Below, piece after piece: positions 43,777 to 52,244 of a DNA stretch of 64,000 bases. Below the pieces are notes generated by a model. That model did no database searches, was not told the DNA's origin, and worked only from the letters and a program-made list of their open reading frames with translations. Numbering within the stretch: position 1 is the first letter of the stretch; every line of letters starts with the position of its first letter. The position numbers and the translations under genes are program-made. Source of the stretch: Symploca sp. SIO1C2 (GTDB lineage Bacteria; Cyanobacteriota; Cyanobacteriia; Cyanobacteriales; Coleofasciculaceae); contig JAAHFP010000012.1 of the NCBI GenBank assembly GCA_010672925.1, positions 33,192 to 97,191 on the forward strand, written 5' to 3'.

Positions 43777-43959
43777 TTTTGTTATTGGTTGTTTGTTATT
43801 GGTTGTTTGTTATTGGTTGCTTGTTATTGGTTGTTTGTTGTTTGTTGTTTGTTATTGGTTGTTTGTCATCTGTCCTCCTTGTCCTCCTTGTCCTCCTTGT
43901 CCTCCTTGTCTCCCCCAGCTCCCTCAGCTTCCTCAGCTTCCCTAACTCCCCCAACTCCC
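43777..43959. repeat. TTGGTTG, TCCTCCTTG and CAGCTTCC arrays
   Basis: TTGGTTG/TTGTTAT heptamers at 43781-43868 start right at the ATG of the metallo-hydrolase gene; CCTCCTTGT nonamers at 43874-43908; CAGCTCCCT-like units at 43915-43958 run up to the stop codon of the amidotransferase gene. Confidence 0.88.
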
Positions 43960-44562
43960 CTATGACTTGGCAGAGGAAGTAAGTTGGAGGAAATTGCGCA
44001 ATAATTGCTTACCATAAGAGGTCAAAATACTCTCTGGGTGAAATTGGACGCCCTCCAGGTGGGGATAGTTCCGGTGTCTGACCCCCATAATTGTCCCATC
44101 TTCAACCCAAGCCGTTATTTCCAGTACATCGGGACAACTTTGGCGATCAATCACTAAACTGTGATACCGGGTGGCAATAAAGGGATTGGCTAATCCTTGG
44201 AATACTCCGACACCAGTATGATAAATCTCTGAGGTTTTACCATGCATCAAGATTGGTGCTGAAACAACTTGACCGCCGAATACTTGACCGAGGCATTGAT
44301 GACCGAGGCAAACCCCCAAAATCGGTACAGTTGAGCCTAATTCGCTGTACAGGCTTTCCGAGACGCCACCATCTTCCGGACGTCCTGGGCCTGGAGAAAT
44401 CAATACTCCATCAGGTTGAAGCTGGTGTATATTTTCAATGGTAATTTTATCATTGCGGTAAACCTGAATATCCGAGGCTACAGGTAATTGTTTACCTAGT
44501 TCTCCTAGATACTGCACTAGGTTATAGGTAAAGCTGTCGTAGTTATCAATAACAATGATCAA
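43960..44562 (-). CDS. trpG: Anthranilate/aminodeoxychorismate synthase glutaminase subunit
   Basis: A 200-residue class I glutamine amidotransferase that supplies ammonia to TrpE or PabB for tryptophan or folate synthesis. Evidence: N-terminal IIVIDNYDSFTYNLVQYLGELG, the oxyanion PDGVLISPGPGRPEDGG, the nucleophile elbow GVCLGHQCLGQVFGG (Cys), and the C-terminal GVQFHPESILT (His-Glu). The start is TTG at 44562 with a very good AGAGGAG nine bases upstream. The partner subunit is not in the window, so trpG and pabA cannot be told apart. Confidence 0.93.
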   Translation of the reverse strand: MIIVIDNYDSFTYNLVQYLGELGKQLPVASDIQVYRNDKITIENIHQLQPDGVLISPGPGRPEDGGVSESLYSELGSTVPILGVCLGHQCLGQVFGGQVVSAPILMHGKTSEIYHTGVGVFQGLANPFIATRYHSLVIDRQSCPDVLEITAWVEDGTIMGVRHRNYPHLEGVQFHPESILTSYGKQLLRNFLQLTSSAKS

Positions 44563-44607
44563 AACCCTTGCTCCTCTAAGGTGTTCACTCTGCCAATTGC
44601 TCTGACC

Positions 44608-45120
44608 TCAGCTCAATAGCTGTAGTCTAGCGAGTAGAGATGGTAGTAGCAACGAACTTGCAACAAATAGGGCAGTCAGCGCTGAGATGAGAACTGCACC
44701 TGCTGCGCAATCTTTAGCAATTTTGGCAAGTTCGTGGTAAGAGTGTTTAACCGTTAAATCCACTACTGATTCAAGAGCTGTGTTCAATAACTCCAGCGCC
44801 AACACCAAACCAATCGTCAAGCCAATCACCGCCAGTTCCACCAGTGGTATGTTTAGCCATATGCCTAAACTGATGGCCACAGTACCAATCAGCGTGTGGA
44901 TACGAAAATTCCTTTGAGTAACGAAGGCATAGCGGACTCCTGCCCAAGCATATTTAAAACTTACTAGTAAATTGGGGGCAATTTTCCAAGCTAAGTCCCG
45001 ATTTTGCTTAACAACCGGATCAGATTGGTTAGGTTTAGGCATTGAGCAGTTTTGAGTTGTAGACAGAGAACTCTCAGTGAAAAGCTGGGTAGTAGAAAAC
45101 CTAGGGTGGGGAAATACCAT
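44608..45120 (-). CDS. dgkA: Diacylglycerol/undecaprenol kinase family membrane protein
   Basis: A 170-residue protein; the conserved core begins near residue 45. It has three or four transmembrane helices, the family segment FKYAWAGVRYAFVTQRNFRIH, the signature LALELLNTALESVVDL, and KDCAAGAVLISALTALFV. It phosphorylates a lipid alcohol (diacylglycerol or undecaprenol) in the inner membrane. The first 26 residues before Met27 (45042) are not conserved-looking, so the true start may be 45042. It follows ybeY by 54 bases on the same strand, a common order in bacteria. Confidence 0.9.
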   Translation of the reverse strand: MVFPHPRFSTTQLFTESSLSTTQNCSMPKPNQSDPVVKQNRDLAWKIAPNLLVSFKYAWAGVRYAFVTQRNFRIHTLIGTVAISLGIWLNIPLVELAVIGLTIGLVLALELLNTALESVVDLTVKHSYHELAKIAKDCAAGAVLISALTALFVASSLLLPSLLARLQLLS

Positions 45121-45174
45121 TGCTCTTTAATTCCATTTCAGAAGTACAACGCCAGAATCCGGAACTCATTATTG

Positions 45175-45699
45175 TTATACAGCAAGCTCTACAATCCTAA
45201 GCAACATTTTTTGCTGATTGAGCATTTTTGTCAGACTTTCCTCATTGGGATGATCCCACCCCAGAAGATGAAGTAAGCCGTGGGAGGCTAACCAGGCAAG
45301 TTCTGTTTGTAAAGTATGTCCTTGTTGTTGAGCTTGCCGATAGGCGGTATCCACTGAAATCACCACATCCCCAAGATACAAGGGCACAGACTGTTGCATT
45401 GGAAGAGGTATTTCAGGGAAGTCTACCTCTAATGCGGCAAATGCCAGTACATCTGTTGGTTGATTTTGATCACGGTACTGAGCATTGAGGGACTGTATTT
45501 CAGTATCGTTGGTGAGGCGAAGGGTGAGTTCGTAGTTGCTAGCAGGCACTAACTCTGCTTCCAGCACTTCGAGCCATTGGTAAAACCAACTTTCCCAGGT
45601 TGAAGTTGCCATTGGGCAGGGGAATTGGTCAGCATGATCAATTGCTGAGGGAGTAGTCGCAAGAAAATTTTCCTGCACAATTACTTCAACTGGCACCAT
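45175..45699 (-). CDS. ybeY: Endoribonuclease YbeY
   Basis: A 174-residue metal-dependent RNase involved in 16S rRNA 3'-end maturation and ribosome quality control. The zinc motif HGLLHLLGWDH (H3xH5xH) is intact, and LNAQYRDQNQPTDVLAF and LYLGDVVISVDTA are family blocks. The start ATG has AGGAG about ten bases upstream. It forms an apparent operon with the downstream dgkA gene. Confidence 0.95.
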   Translation of the reverse strand: MVPVEVIVQENFLATTPSAIDHADQFPCPMATSTWESWFYQWLEVLEAELVPASNYELTLRLTNDTEIQSLNAQYRDQNQPTDVLAFAALEVDFPEIPLPMQQSVPLYLGDVVISVDTAYRQAQQQGHTLQTELAWLASHGLLHLLGWDHPNEESLTKMLNQQKMLLRIVELAV

Positions 45700-45761
45700 C
45701 GGCTTCTCCTCAGGGTTTAGATTTATTGTAGATTGCCAATTTTCTTTTGCTTACCAGCATT

Positions 45762-45977
45762 CTAACGAGTGAGGAAAGCAAGACCAATGAACACAGCCAA
45801 CAAGCCAAAAGTAGTCAAAAAAAAGTGTTTCAGAGATTTGCCTCCCTTGTTCACCATATTGCGCATTGCTAGTTTCACGTAACTGGGTTTAGCCTCCGTT
45901 GAGCCGGATGTTTGGGGAATAGTAGTTTCGCCAGGTGTTTGTTCTGGAACTTTGGGTGTTGAAGATGGATTGCTCAT
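45762..45977 (-). CDS. DUF3285 small membrane protein
   Basis: A 71-residue protein with a Pro/Thr-rich N-terminus, the conserved block PSYVKLAMRNMVNKGGKSL and one C-terminal transmembrane helix (FFLTTFGLLAVFIGLAFLT). The DUF3285 family is restricted to cyanobacteria and of unknown role. A disabled second copy lies at 47093-47220. Confidence 0.85.
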   Translation of the reverse strand: MSNPSSTPKVPEQTPGETTIPQTSGSTEAKPSYVKLAMRNMVNKGGKSLKHFFLTTFGLLAVFIGLAFLTR

Positions 45978-46199
45978 AAATAACTGTTGTAGATTGCAAA
46001 TACTGTGTGAACTATAACTTAGCAGCTGTCTGAAAAAAATAGTGCTGGGTTTAGTTGCCTCAACCCAACCTACAAGATAAGCGATCGCTAAACAACTTCA
46101 GTTGAAGGCTCAGACTGATCTTTGCTACATTTAGGGTCTATCAAAAAATTATCGTTTTAGGATTCACCGTTTCCAGTCCCTGCACTCAAATCTCGAACC
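45978..46199. other. Intergenic region with AACCCAACCTAC sequence
   Basis: No gene was seen. The sequence CTGGGTTTAGTTGCCTCAACCC followed by AACCTAC (about 46047-46074) is related to GTAGGTTGGGTTG copies at 46462-46490 and is probably a dispersed repeat. A HIP1 site is at 46080. Confidence 0.45.
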
Positions 46200-46415
46200 A
46201 TGACTGATGCTGAACTCAGGCAACTGATTGAATTCAATGCCCGCACAGCTCAAGCGAACAGTGAGGGGATCCAAGAGCTCAAGACTTCAATAATTGAACT
46301 GCGAATCTCAACAGAGAACTTGCGCTCCTTGATTGATCAACAGAAAGCTATGGATCGGGCTTTGGAGAGTCGTCTACAACTATGGGAAGGTAGGAAGAAT
46401 GGGACACCAAGTTAG
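46200..46415 (+). CDS. Small coiled-coil protein
   Basis: A 71-residue predicted coiled-coil: MTDAELRQLIEFNARTAQAN followed by heptad-like EGIQELKTSIIELRISTENLRSLI. Similar short proteins with this N-terminal pattern are frequent in cyanobacteria, but no function is known. There is no clear ribosome-binding site; translation is plausible but not certain. Confidence 0.5.
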   Translation: MTDAELRQLIEFNARTAQANSEGIQELKTSIIELRISTENLRSLIDQQKAMDRALESRLQLWEGRKNGTPS

Positions 46416-46502
46416 TGTGAGTGCGTCGGGTGTAGGTTAGGTTGGAGTATTCTTCTCGTAGGTTGGGTTGAAGTATGAAACCCAACAATATCTCCTATCT
46501 TA

Positions 46503-46775
46503 CTAGATTTGCTTTAAGATATCATCGTATTTGCTGTGCGGACCGATCCAAAACCATAGAACTCCCTCTGGTTCATCAGAACCTAACGCTCTATAGTTTC
46601 TACCTACTCTTACCGACCATAAACTTTTAATTTTTTTGAAGTGCAAAGATGGATGTTTAGGATCTTGCTTGAGTAAATCATAATTCCTATCTGCTAATTC
46701 TTGGATTTCTTGTGGCAACTGACGGTAGTATTCCCAAAACTGCGTAGTGGTGAAATGCTTTAAATTTCCTGGCAC
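46503..46775 (-). CDS. RelE/ParE-family toxin-like protein
   Basis: A 90-residue protein with a RelE/ParE-like fold: a helical N-terminus (FWEYYRQLPQEIQELADRNY), LHFKKIKSLWSVRVGRNYRALG (the beta-strand core with basic residues) and the C-terminal strand GVLWFWIGPHSKYDDIL. It starts at GTG with AAGGAAGG just upstream and overlaps the antitoxin gene by 16 bases. Ribosome-dependent mRNA cleavage or gyrase inhibition are the two family options; the sequence does not decide between them. Confidence 0.83.
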   Translation of the reverse strand: MPGNLKHFTTTQFWEYYRQLPQEIQELADRNYDLLKQDPKHPSLHFKKIKSLWSVRVGRNYRALGSDEPEGVLWFWIGPHSKYDDILKQI

Positions 46776-46957
46776 TTTCCTTCCTTGAATTCTTGTCTTG
46801 CTTGTTGAATTAAATGATCTAGCTTGCCTGATTCAAAATCTTCTTCAATTTGTTTGTCCCATAGAGATTCATAGAATTCATCAAGCCATTTAGCTAACTC
46901 TGTCAACTCTCCCGTAGAGAGTTTCATAACTGCTTCTTTGATTTCTGAAACACTCAT
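46760..46957 (-). CDS. Antitoxin of the RelE/ParE-like pair
   Basis: A 65-residue acidic protein (MSVSEIKEAVMKLSTGELTE..., ending EFKEGKCQEI) of the addiction-module antitoxin type found ahead of RelE/ParE toxins. An N-terminal helical dimerisation region is followed by an acidic toxin-wrapping tail (QIEEDFESGKLDHLIQQARQ). The start at 46957 is chosen because the longer frame to 47011 adds 18 unrelated residues. Confidence 0.8.
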   Translation of the reverse strand: MSVSEIKEAVMKLSTGELTELAKWLDEFYESLWDKQIEEDFESGKLDHLIQQARQEFKEGKCQEI

Positions 46958-47092
46958 ACAATGTTCTCGACTGTATCTACTACATCTATAAGTATATTTT
47001 AGGGGATGCATTACATGGTATTAATGCATCCTACACTTACTTGCAATCAGCTTCGCTGGTGTCGTAGGCAATTGCACTGAACTAAAAACACT

Positions 47093-47220
47093 CTAACAGG
47101 TGAGGAACGCAAGACCAATTAGCACAGCCAACAAGCTAAAATTAGTCAAAAAAAAGTGCGTCAGGGATTTGCTTCCCTTGCGCACCATGTTGTACATTGC
47201 CAGTTTCACTTAACTGGGTT
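47093..47220 (-). pseudogene. DUF3285 pseudogene (second copy)
   Basis: The minus strand from 47209 to 47093 reads VKLAMYNMVRKGSKSLTHFF and on to GLAFLTC before a stop, closely matching the C-terminal 38 residues of the gene at 45762-45977. The codon that is TAC (Tyr) in the intact gene is TAA at 47212-47210, and the N-terminal half has no counterpart. Similarity extends to about 47220. The copy lies just after the stop of the 87-residue membrane protein gene. Confidence 0.8.
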
Positions 47221-47233
47221 GACTATTGAAGAG

Positions 47234-47497
47234 CTATTCCTCATCAGTTGTGGGTTCAACTGCTTTAGTATCCAGTGGGGACAAATGGTCATTCACCCCT
47301 ACCGTTGAGGGTTGCACGAATTTTGGTACGATTATCATTGCCAGCAGTCCAAAAATGCCTGCTGCCAGAAAACTCAATAAGCTTAGGTAGGCGATAACCA
47401 ACGTGATATTCTCGGTGCCGCCTTGATTTATATTGGAAAGATGATGCAGCAGCTGTGTGAGCTGATTAGAATTAGGTGTTTGATTTTTGTGTGACAT
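47234..47497 (-). CDS. Small single-pass membrane protein
   Basis: An 87-residue protein, not recognised. It has a polar N-terminus (SHKNQTPNSNQLTQLLHHL), a strong hydrophobic helix at about 31-58 (TLVIAYLSLLSFLAAGIFGL) and an acidic tail (EPTTDEE). The DUF3285 pseudogene follows within 30 bases. Its start ATG is not preceded by a clear ribosome-binding site. Confidence 0.55.
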   Translation of the reverse strand: MSHKNQTPNSNQLTQLLHHLSNINQGGTENITLVIAYLSLLSFLAAGIFGLLAMIIVPKFVQPSTVGVNDHLSPLDTKAVEPTTDEE

Positions 47498-48251
47498 GAT
47501 AAATTGATATCGGTGAGTGAATGAACTTGACCGTTTGTTACTTACCTAAATACTTAGGTGGAGTACCTGTCTGGAAGGTGAAAGAGTCAGACAGGTTACT
47601 CTTTATTATCATCAGAGTTTCAGGTTCATCGAGAACCAGATAATCCTCAATTTGATTTGAATCCAGCCTCTGAACACATCAACTCTGATAAGCCACTTGG
47701 GGCATTTTTTTTGACGAGTTGATAGTGTAAGACCTTGAGATGGGCCTATTCAACCCAATCATTGGGAATACTACCATCAAAAGCTTGTTTTGGTGCCAAC
47801 GATAAGCAAATATCTAACCCACATTCTGCACCCTCCTACTGTCACAATCGTTTCAGGGTAAGGAATGTGGGCTTTAACTGAGATCTTGCACCAAGTTGAA
47901 ACTGACTTGTAAAGGGAGGCAAAAGGCAACAGTGAGGAGAGGTTAATTTTCGTGGGATTTCAATTCTCCGCGTCTGGTGGGACTTATTTCATTACTTTCT
48001 TCCGCGGGGCTTGGCTTAATCCTGACAAATTTATATAATTTTTTCTTATCATTATTACAAAATTTATATTTTTTCATTTTTATCAGGTACACTGCTAGAC
48101 TAAATCCACTTTTACTTAGATGGATTTAGTATTCAACCTCAAATTACCTTCAATCAATTAAGAACAAATCAATCAATATTTTTCTCTCACTCTCCAATCA
48201 GTGCGATCGCAGATCTTGTAGGGTGCGTTGCTGATAAGCAAACGCACCACT
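47498..48251. other. Long intergenic region without recognised gene
   Basis: About 750 bp with no convincing open frame. It contains AGATCTTGCACCAAGT at 47881-47896, which recurs inverted at 55436-55451; an AT-rich stretch at 48025-48085; a HIP1 site at 48203; and a TAGGGTGCGTTGCTGATAAG palindrome-type repeat at 48218-48250. It may hold promoters or an unrecognised RNA. Confidence 0.45.
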
Positions 48252-48680
48252 CTATGAAGCTAAAGATTTTGGGCTGAGTTCAAACTGCAATTGTGAACGG
48301 TAGAAACAAACATTGAACTCCATAAAGAAGTTGACTTGCCCTAAAATAAGCGGCACATTAGTAGCTTGTGTCCAGGCAAATACGAGTTGTACAGGCTCAA
48401 AGTTTCCAACGAAAGCTTGAACAAGTACAACACGCGCCTCATACCGAGCTAAATTTCCTGTCAAACTCAGTGTGGTTGTTTGTCGTTCCCATTCGTACCC
48501 AAGCTCAACTCCTACCAAATAGGGAAGCACGTTTACACTTGCTCCAGTGTCTAGTAAACCAGATGCTGTAACAGAACCTTGTTGATCAATCAGGGTAAGG
48601 GGCAAGTATGGACGAAAACCAGCTTCGCCTAATGCAGAGTCACTAGAAATAAATGGATATCTTTGGGCATTACGCATCAT
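48252..48680 (-). CDS. Retropepsin-like aspartyl protease family protein
   Basis: A 142-residue protein with the single-lobe aspartyl protease signature LLDTGASVNVLP (catalytic Asp in DTGA) and the later hydrophobic-hydrophobic-Gly segment VPLILGQVNFFMEF. Length and layout match small retropepsin-like proteins common in cyanobacteria. A dimer would be needed for activity. It overlaps the upstream 71-residue gene by 11 bases; two adjacent ATGs (48680 and 48677) are possible starts. Substrate unknown. Confidence 0.8.
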   Translation of the reverse strand: MMRNAQRYPFISSDSALGEAGFRPYLPLTLIDQQGSVTASGLLDTGASVNVLPYLVGVELGYEWERQTTTLSLTGNLARYEARVVLVQAFVGNFEPVQLVFAWTQATNVPLILGQVNFFMEFNVCFYRSQLQFELSPKSLAS

Positions 48681-48885
48681 CTTGAATTTTAGCAGCTTGT
48701 AATACTTTTAGCATGGTATCTGCTGCTTCAACGGCATCATAGGGTGACCATACTGGGTAAGACTGATCTGGTTTAATTAAATCAGTTTCTTGTTGGGCTA
48801 GTTCCGAGATGAGAAGTTGCATGACATAGAATTTGTCTGCACGAGTCAACCCTTGCAACATTGAGATTAGTTCTGATGAGACCAT
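48670..48885 (-). CDS. Small partner protein of the retropepsin-like gene
   Basis: A 71-residue protein (MVSSELISMLQGLTRADKFY...) with an N-terminal helix pair followed by a conserved-looking PVWSPYDAVEAADTMLKVLQ segment. The gene overlaps the protease-like gene, a pairing frequent in cyanobacteria and similar in layout to toxin-antitoxin modules. No known function. Confidence 0.7.
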   Translation of the reverse strand: MVSSELISMLQGLTRADKFYVMQLLISELAQQETDLIKPDQSYPVWSPYDAVEAADTMLKVLQAAKIQDDA

Positions 48886-48998
48886 GATCAGAAATTTATG
48901 AGTTTTTCTATTCTATAGAATGCCAGAGTAATCTAGGATTGTACATCCATTGATAACTCAAGTTCTAAGAAGCCACTAAAAGAGTTGCTTAATTTACA

Positions 48999-51410
48999 TC
49001 ACTCTCCAATCAAATCAACCACCGCATTCAACAGAGAGTCATCATGGAAACTGCTTTTAGTTAAATAATAATCAGCTCCAGCATCTAAACCTCGAATCCG
49101 GTCTTCTTCACGGTCTTTATAGGAAACGATAATTACAGGAATTGAATTCAACTGGGTATGACTCTTAATCTGCTTCACTAGCTCAATCCCATTCATCCGA
49201 GGCATATCTATATCAGTGATAACTAAATCGTAGTCACCAGTACGCACTGCATTCCACCCCTCCATCCCATTCACTGCTAATTCAACTTTATAACCTTTAT
49301 TTTCTAATAATTTCCGTTCCATTTCCCGCACGGTAATGGAATCGTCAACGACCAGAATATTTTTCTGCTTCGTGGTTACGGTAATATCTGTTTCCCGATG
49401 AATCTGACTTAATCGCCCTTCATTGAGTAAGTTGTCAATGGAACGCACTAAATCAGCAACATCGATAATCAACAAGGGAGAACCATCTTCCATCAGAGCA
49501 GCGGCGCTAATATCTGGGATTTTACCTAGGCGTGGCTCTAATGGTCTAACTACTAAATCTCGTTCACCAAGAAATCGGTCTACTACTACTCCATAACGGT
49601 TGAAATGGTCGCTGATAATGACTACTGGCAAAGCAGAAGTAGTATTTTGAGTGCCATTTGCAGTGAATTCTGGCAACTCCAACACTTGTTGAGCAACTAT
49701 CAGTCCAATATTGTGTTCATTGATCTTGAAATACTGCCGATTTTCAACAACAGCAATTTCTGCTTGTTCCACCATCACAATCTGTTCAATCCTTGTCAGG
49801 GGAAAAGCATAGGGTTCTCCTGAGATTTCCACTAACAGGGTGCGAATTACTGACAGAGTGAGGGGCAATTGGAAGTGAAAATTCATGCCTTGCCCTGGTT
49901 GGGAAATAGCTCGCAGAGTACCTCCCACTTCCTCTACCATACTCTTAGCAATATCTAAACCAACACCACGACCAGAAATTTCTGTTACTGCATGGGCTGT
50001 AGAAAAGCCTGGTAAAAAAAGAAACTCCATTAGCTCATGTTCTGTCAACTGATGAGCCATTTCTGAGGTTACCAGTTGCTTATGCACTATTTTCTGGCGC
50101 AATTGCTCCAAATCTATACCTTTGCCATCATCAGAAACCGTAATTGATAACATTCCCGCTCGATGGGATGCTTCTAGTCGTACTGTACCTTTTGCTGATT
50201 TACCTACTGCCAGACGTTCTTGGGGAAACTCGATACCGTGATCTATAGAGTTACGTAGAATATGAGTCAAAGGCGCTTCCAACTTCTCTAAAATATCCCT
50301 GTCTACCTGGGTAGATGTGCCAATAATTTCCAATTTAGCTTGTTTACCCAACTCTTTGGCTAGATCCCGTATCATGCGGTGAAAGCGATTGACTCCATCA
50401 GAGAAAGGACGCATATGAGAGGCGATAACTTCTCGGTAGAGACGATCTGAAAGATTAGCAGAACGACGGACAAATAGCTCCAAGGCAATAAGGCGATCGC
50501 TTAGTATTTCTTGACATTCATTGGCTTTTTTCTGGGAGCTTCTCAGATGTTCCGTACTAAGTTGATTCAGAGTTGATTCGGCGACAGATTCCTGGAGTTT
50601 TTCTAAGATACTTGCTAGTTCCCCTTGGGTTTTTTTGAGTTTGAGCAAGGAATCAACAAACGGCTGCAACCAATTCGCCTCAACTAGGGATTCCCCTGCC
50701 AAACCCATTAAACGATTTAAGTTTTCCGCACTCACCCGCACTACCCGGTCTGTATTGTGAGAAGTTTGAAGCGTTGGCTCAACAGAAGTAAGCTTTTGAG
50801 TGGGAATAACCGATGTCGGCTCTTGAATTTCCTCGGAAGGCAATTGCTGTGGCTGCTCAGGTGGTGTAGGAGGAATTGTTTTAGGTGCTACAACAAGTAG
50901 TTCTTGACTGGAAACTTCCTCTATTTGAACTTCCGCATCTAGTGATGCCTCTACTATTCCAACTTCCTCAGCTCCCTCAGCTTCCTCAACTCCATAAACT
51001 TCCAGAATAGCCGCGATCGCAACAACTAAAGCTTCAATTTCTTCTTCCTGTTCCCATAGCCAGTTGTCGAAATCAGCTTCTGGTACTTGGCTAATACGTA
51101 GGAGGAAATCAACTCCACTCAACAACACATCAATTTGGTCTGTTTCTAGAATAATAGTTCCAGCCTGAGCCGCAACAAAACAGTCTTCCATGCCGTGAGC
51201 TACTTTAACGGCAGCATCAATTTCCACAATCCGCGCTGCACCTTTAATCGAATGAGCAGCACGCATCAAGGATTCTAATTCTTGAGGGGACTGGGGTTGA
51301 TTTTCCAGAGTCAGAAGGTTTTCATTTAAGATTGCCGCCTGAGTTTCTACCTCCATGCCGAATAAATCCCGCATAGAGAAATTACTCATATCAGAATCGC
51401 CGTTGCTCAC
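48999..51410 (-). CDS. CheA-type hybrid histidine kinase (WspE-like)
   Basis: An 803-residue chemotaxis-family kinase with Hpt domain (His53 in AHSIKGAARIV), a linker with a short repeat-derived acidic stretch (GVEEAEGAEEVG, about residue 140), a dimerisation region, HATPase (LRNSIDHGIEFPQER, SDDGKGI, GRGVGLDI), a CheW-like domain (RTLLVEISGEPYAFPL) and a C-terminal REC (LVITDIDMPRMNG). This order matches WspE/FrzE-like CheA-REC fusions. The start is GTG, overlapping the cheW stop by four bases (GTGA); the in-frame ATG at 51389 is an alternative. Confidence 0.92.
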   Translation of the reverse strand: MSNGDSDMSNFSMRDLFGMEVETQAAILNENLLTLENQPQSPQELESLMRAAHSIKGAARIVEIDAAVKVAHGMEDCFVAAQAGTIILETDQIDVLLSGVDFLLRISQVPEADFDNWLWEQEEEIEALVVAIAAILEVYGVEEAEGAEEVGIVEASLDAEVQIEEVSSQELLVVAPKTIPPTPPEQPQQLPSEEIQEPTSVIPTQKLTSVEPTLQTSHNTDRVVRVSAENLNRLMGLAGESLVEANWLQPFVDSLLKLKKTQGELASILEKLQESVAESTLNQLSTEHLRSSQKKANECQEILSDRLIALELFVRRSANLSDRLYREVIASHMRPFSDGVNRFHRMIRDLAKELGKQAKLEIIGTSTQVDRDILEKLEAPLTHILRNSIDHGIEFPQERLAVGKSAKGTVRLEASHRAGMLSITVSDDGKGIDLEQLRQKIVHKQLVTSEMAHQLTEHELMEFLFLPGFSTAHAVTEISGRGVGLDIAKSMVEEVGGTLRAISQPGQGMNFHFQLPLTLSVIRTLLVEISGEPYAFPLTRIEQIVMVEQAEIAVVENRQYFKINEHNIGLIVAQQVLELPEFTANGTQNTTSALPVVIISDHFNRYGVVVDRFLGERDLVVRPLEPRLGKIPDISAAALMEDGSPLLIIDVADLVRSIDNLLNEGRLSQIHRETDITVTTKQKNILVVDDSITVREMERKLLENKGYKVELAVNGMEGWNAVRTGDYDLVITDIDMPRMNGIELVKQIKSHTQLNSIPVIIVSYKDREEDRIRGLDAGADYYLTKSSFHDDSLLNAVVDLIGE

Positions 51411-52159
51411 ATAATCCTCCGGTTTAGGGTGTAAAACAGCAACTCATAATCCAAGTAATTAATCTGTTTATCTTGCCATTGCAGCAGCGATTTTGTATAA
51501 GTTTCTGTTGCTTTGGCAATTACCACTGGTGTATCCTGTAATTCCTCTGGCTCAAAGTGTTTGATCCCATAGATTTCATCAACCGCAAAAACCCATTTTG
51601 CCCCTTCTTTTTCCACAACTACCATCCTTGGGTAAACTACAGGACTCATATTCTGAGCTCCATCAGCTTTCGTCTCCAAACCCAGAAGCTTGCCTAAAGA
51701 AATAGATAGGAGAATTTCTCCTCGGATATTGACTATACCCAGTAATACCTCATTACTGAGGTGAGGTAAAGTGTGAATAGTACGAAGCTGGGTTACTTCT
51801 TTGAACAAATTTGCCGGTAGTGCTAACCATTCTACTCCAATACGGAAAATAACTACTGATATCTGCTCTACAGACTTGTTCGTTGTACTATCGATGGGTC
51901 GTAAAGAGCAGGAATCTTTTGCTTGAGCTAGTAAATCAGTCCATTCCTGGAGATAGCCAGAAGGTACTTCTCTTTCTAGTAAACCACGCCCAGCAGCGGA
52001 ATAGACAGGGCAATTGCGGCAATGGATAAATTTTTCCAGCTCACCGCAAGTGCGATCGCCTGTCACACCAACCTGGTTCCAGCAATCATTGAGTTGTTGG
52101 TTGTCGGTTATTGGTTGTTGGTTATTGGTTGTTAGTATGGTTTCTTCAATATTGTTCAT
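51407..52159 (-). CDS. CheW-like adaptor with N-terminal four-Cys segment (WspD-like)
   Basis: A 250-residue protein. The C-terminal 160 residues are a CheW domain (FRIGVEWLALPANLFKEVTQ, LGIVNIRGEILLSISLGKLLG). The N-terminal part has DCWNQVGVTGDRTC and HCRNCPVYSAAGRGLLER with Cys26, Cys38, Cys47 and Cys50, which closely recalls the N-terminus of the WspD type and might bind metal. The first 24 residues (ILTTNNQQPITDNQQ) are encoded by TTGGTTG-type repeats, so the start region is repeat-derived. It links the receptor to the CheA kinase and is translationally coupled to it. Confidence 0.88.
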   Translation of the reverse strand: MNNIEETILTTNNQQPITDNQQLNDCWNQVGVTGDRTCGELEKFIHCRNCPVYSAAGRGLLEREVPSGYLQEWTDLLAQAKDSCSLRPIDSTTNKSVEQISVVIFRIGVEWLALPANLFKEVTQLRTIHTLPHLSNEVLLGIVNIRGEILLSISLGKLLGLETKADGAQNMSPVVYPRMVVVEKEGAKWVFAVDEIYGIKHFEPEELQDTPVVIAKATETYTKSLLQWQDKQINYLDYELLFYTLNRRIM

Positions 52160-52244
52160 AAGCCAAATTTAAGTAGATAGGAAAAAAGAAGGTAAAACTG
52201 TACAGGATTGACAAACGACAAACGACAAACAACAAACAACAAAT
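52160..52244. repeat. AACGACA/AACAAAC heptamers between cheW and mcp genes
   Basis: 52208-52243 holds AAACGAC and AACAAAC heptamers that reach the stop codon of the receptor gene. Confidence 0.75.
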
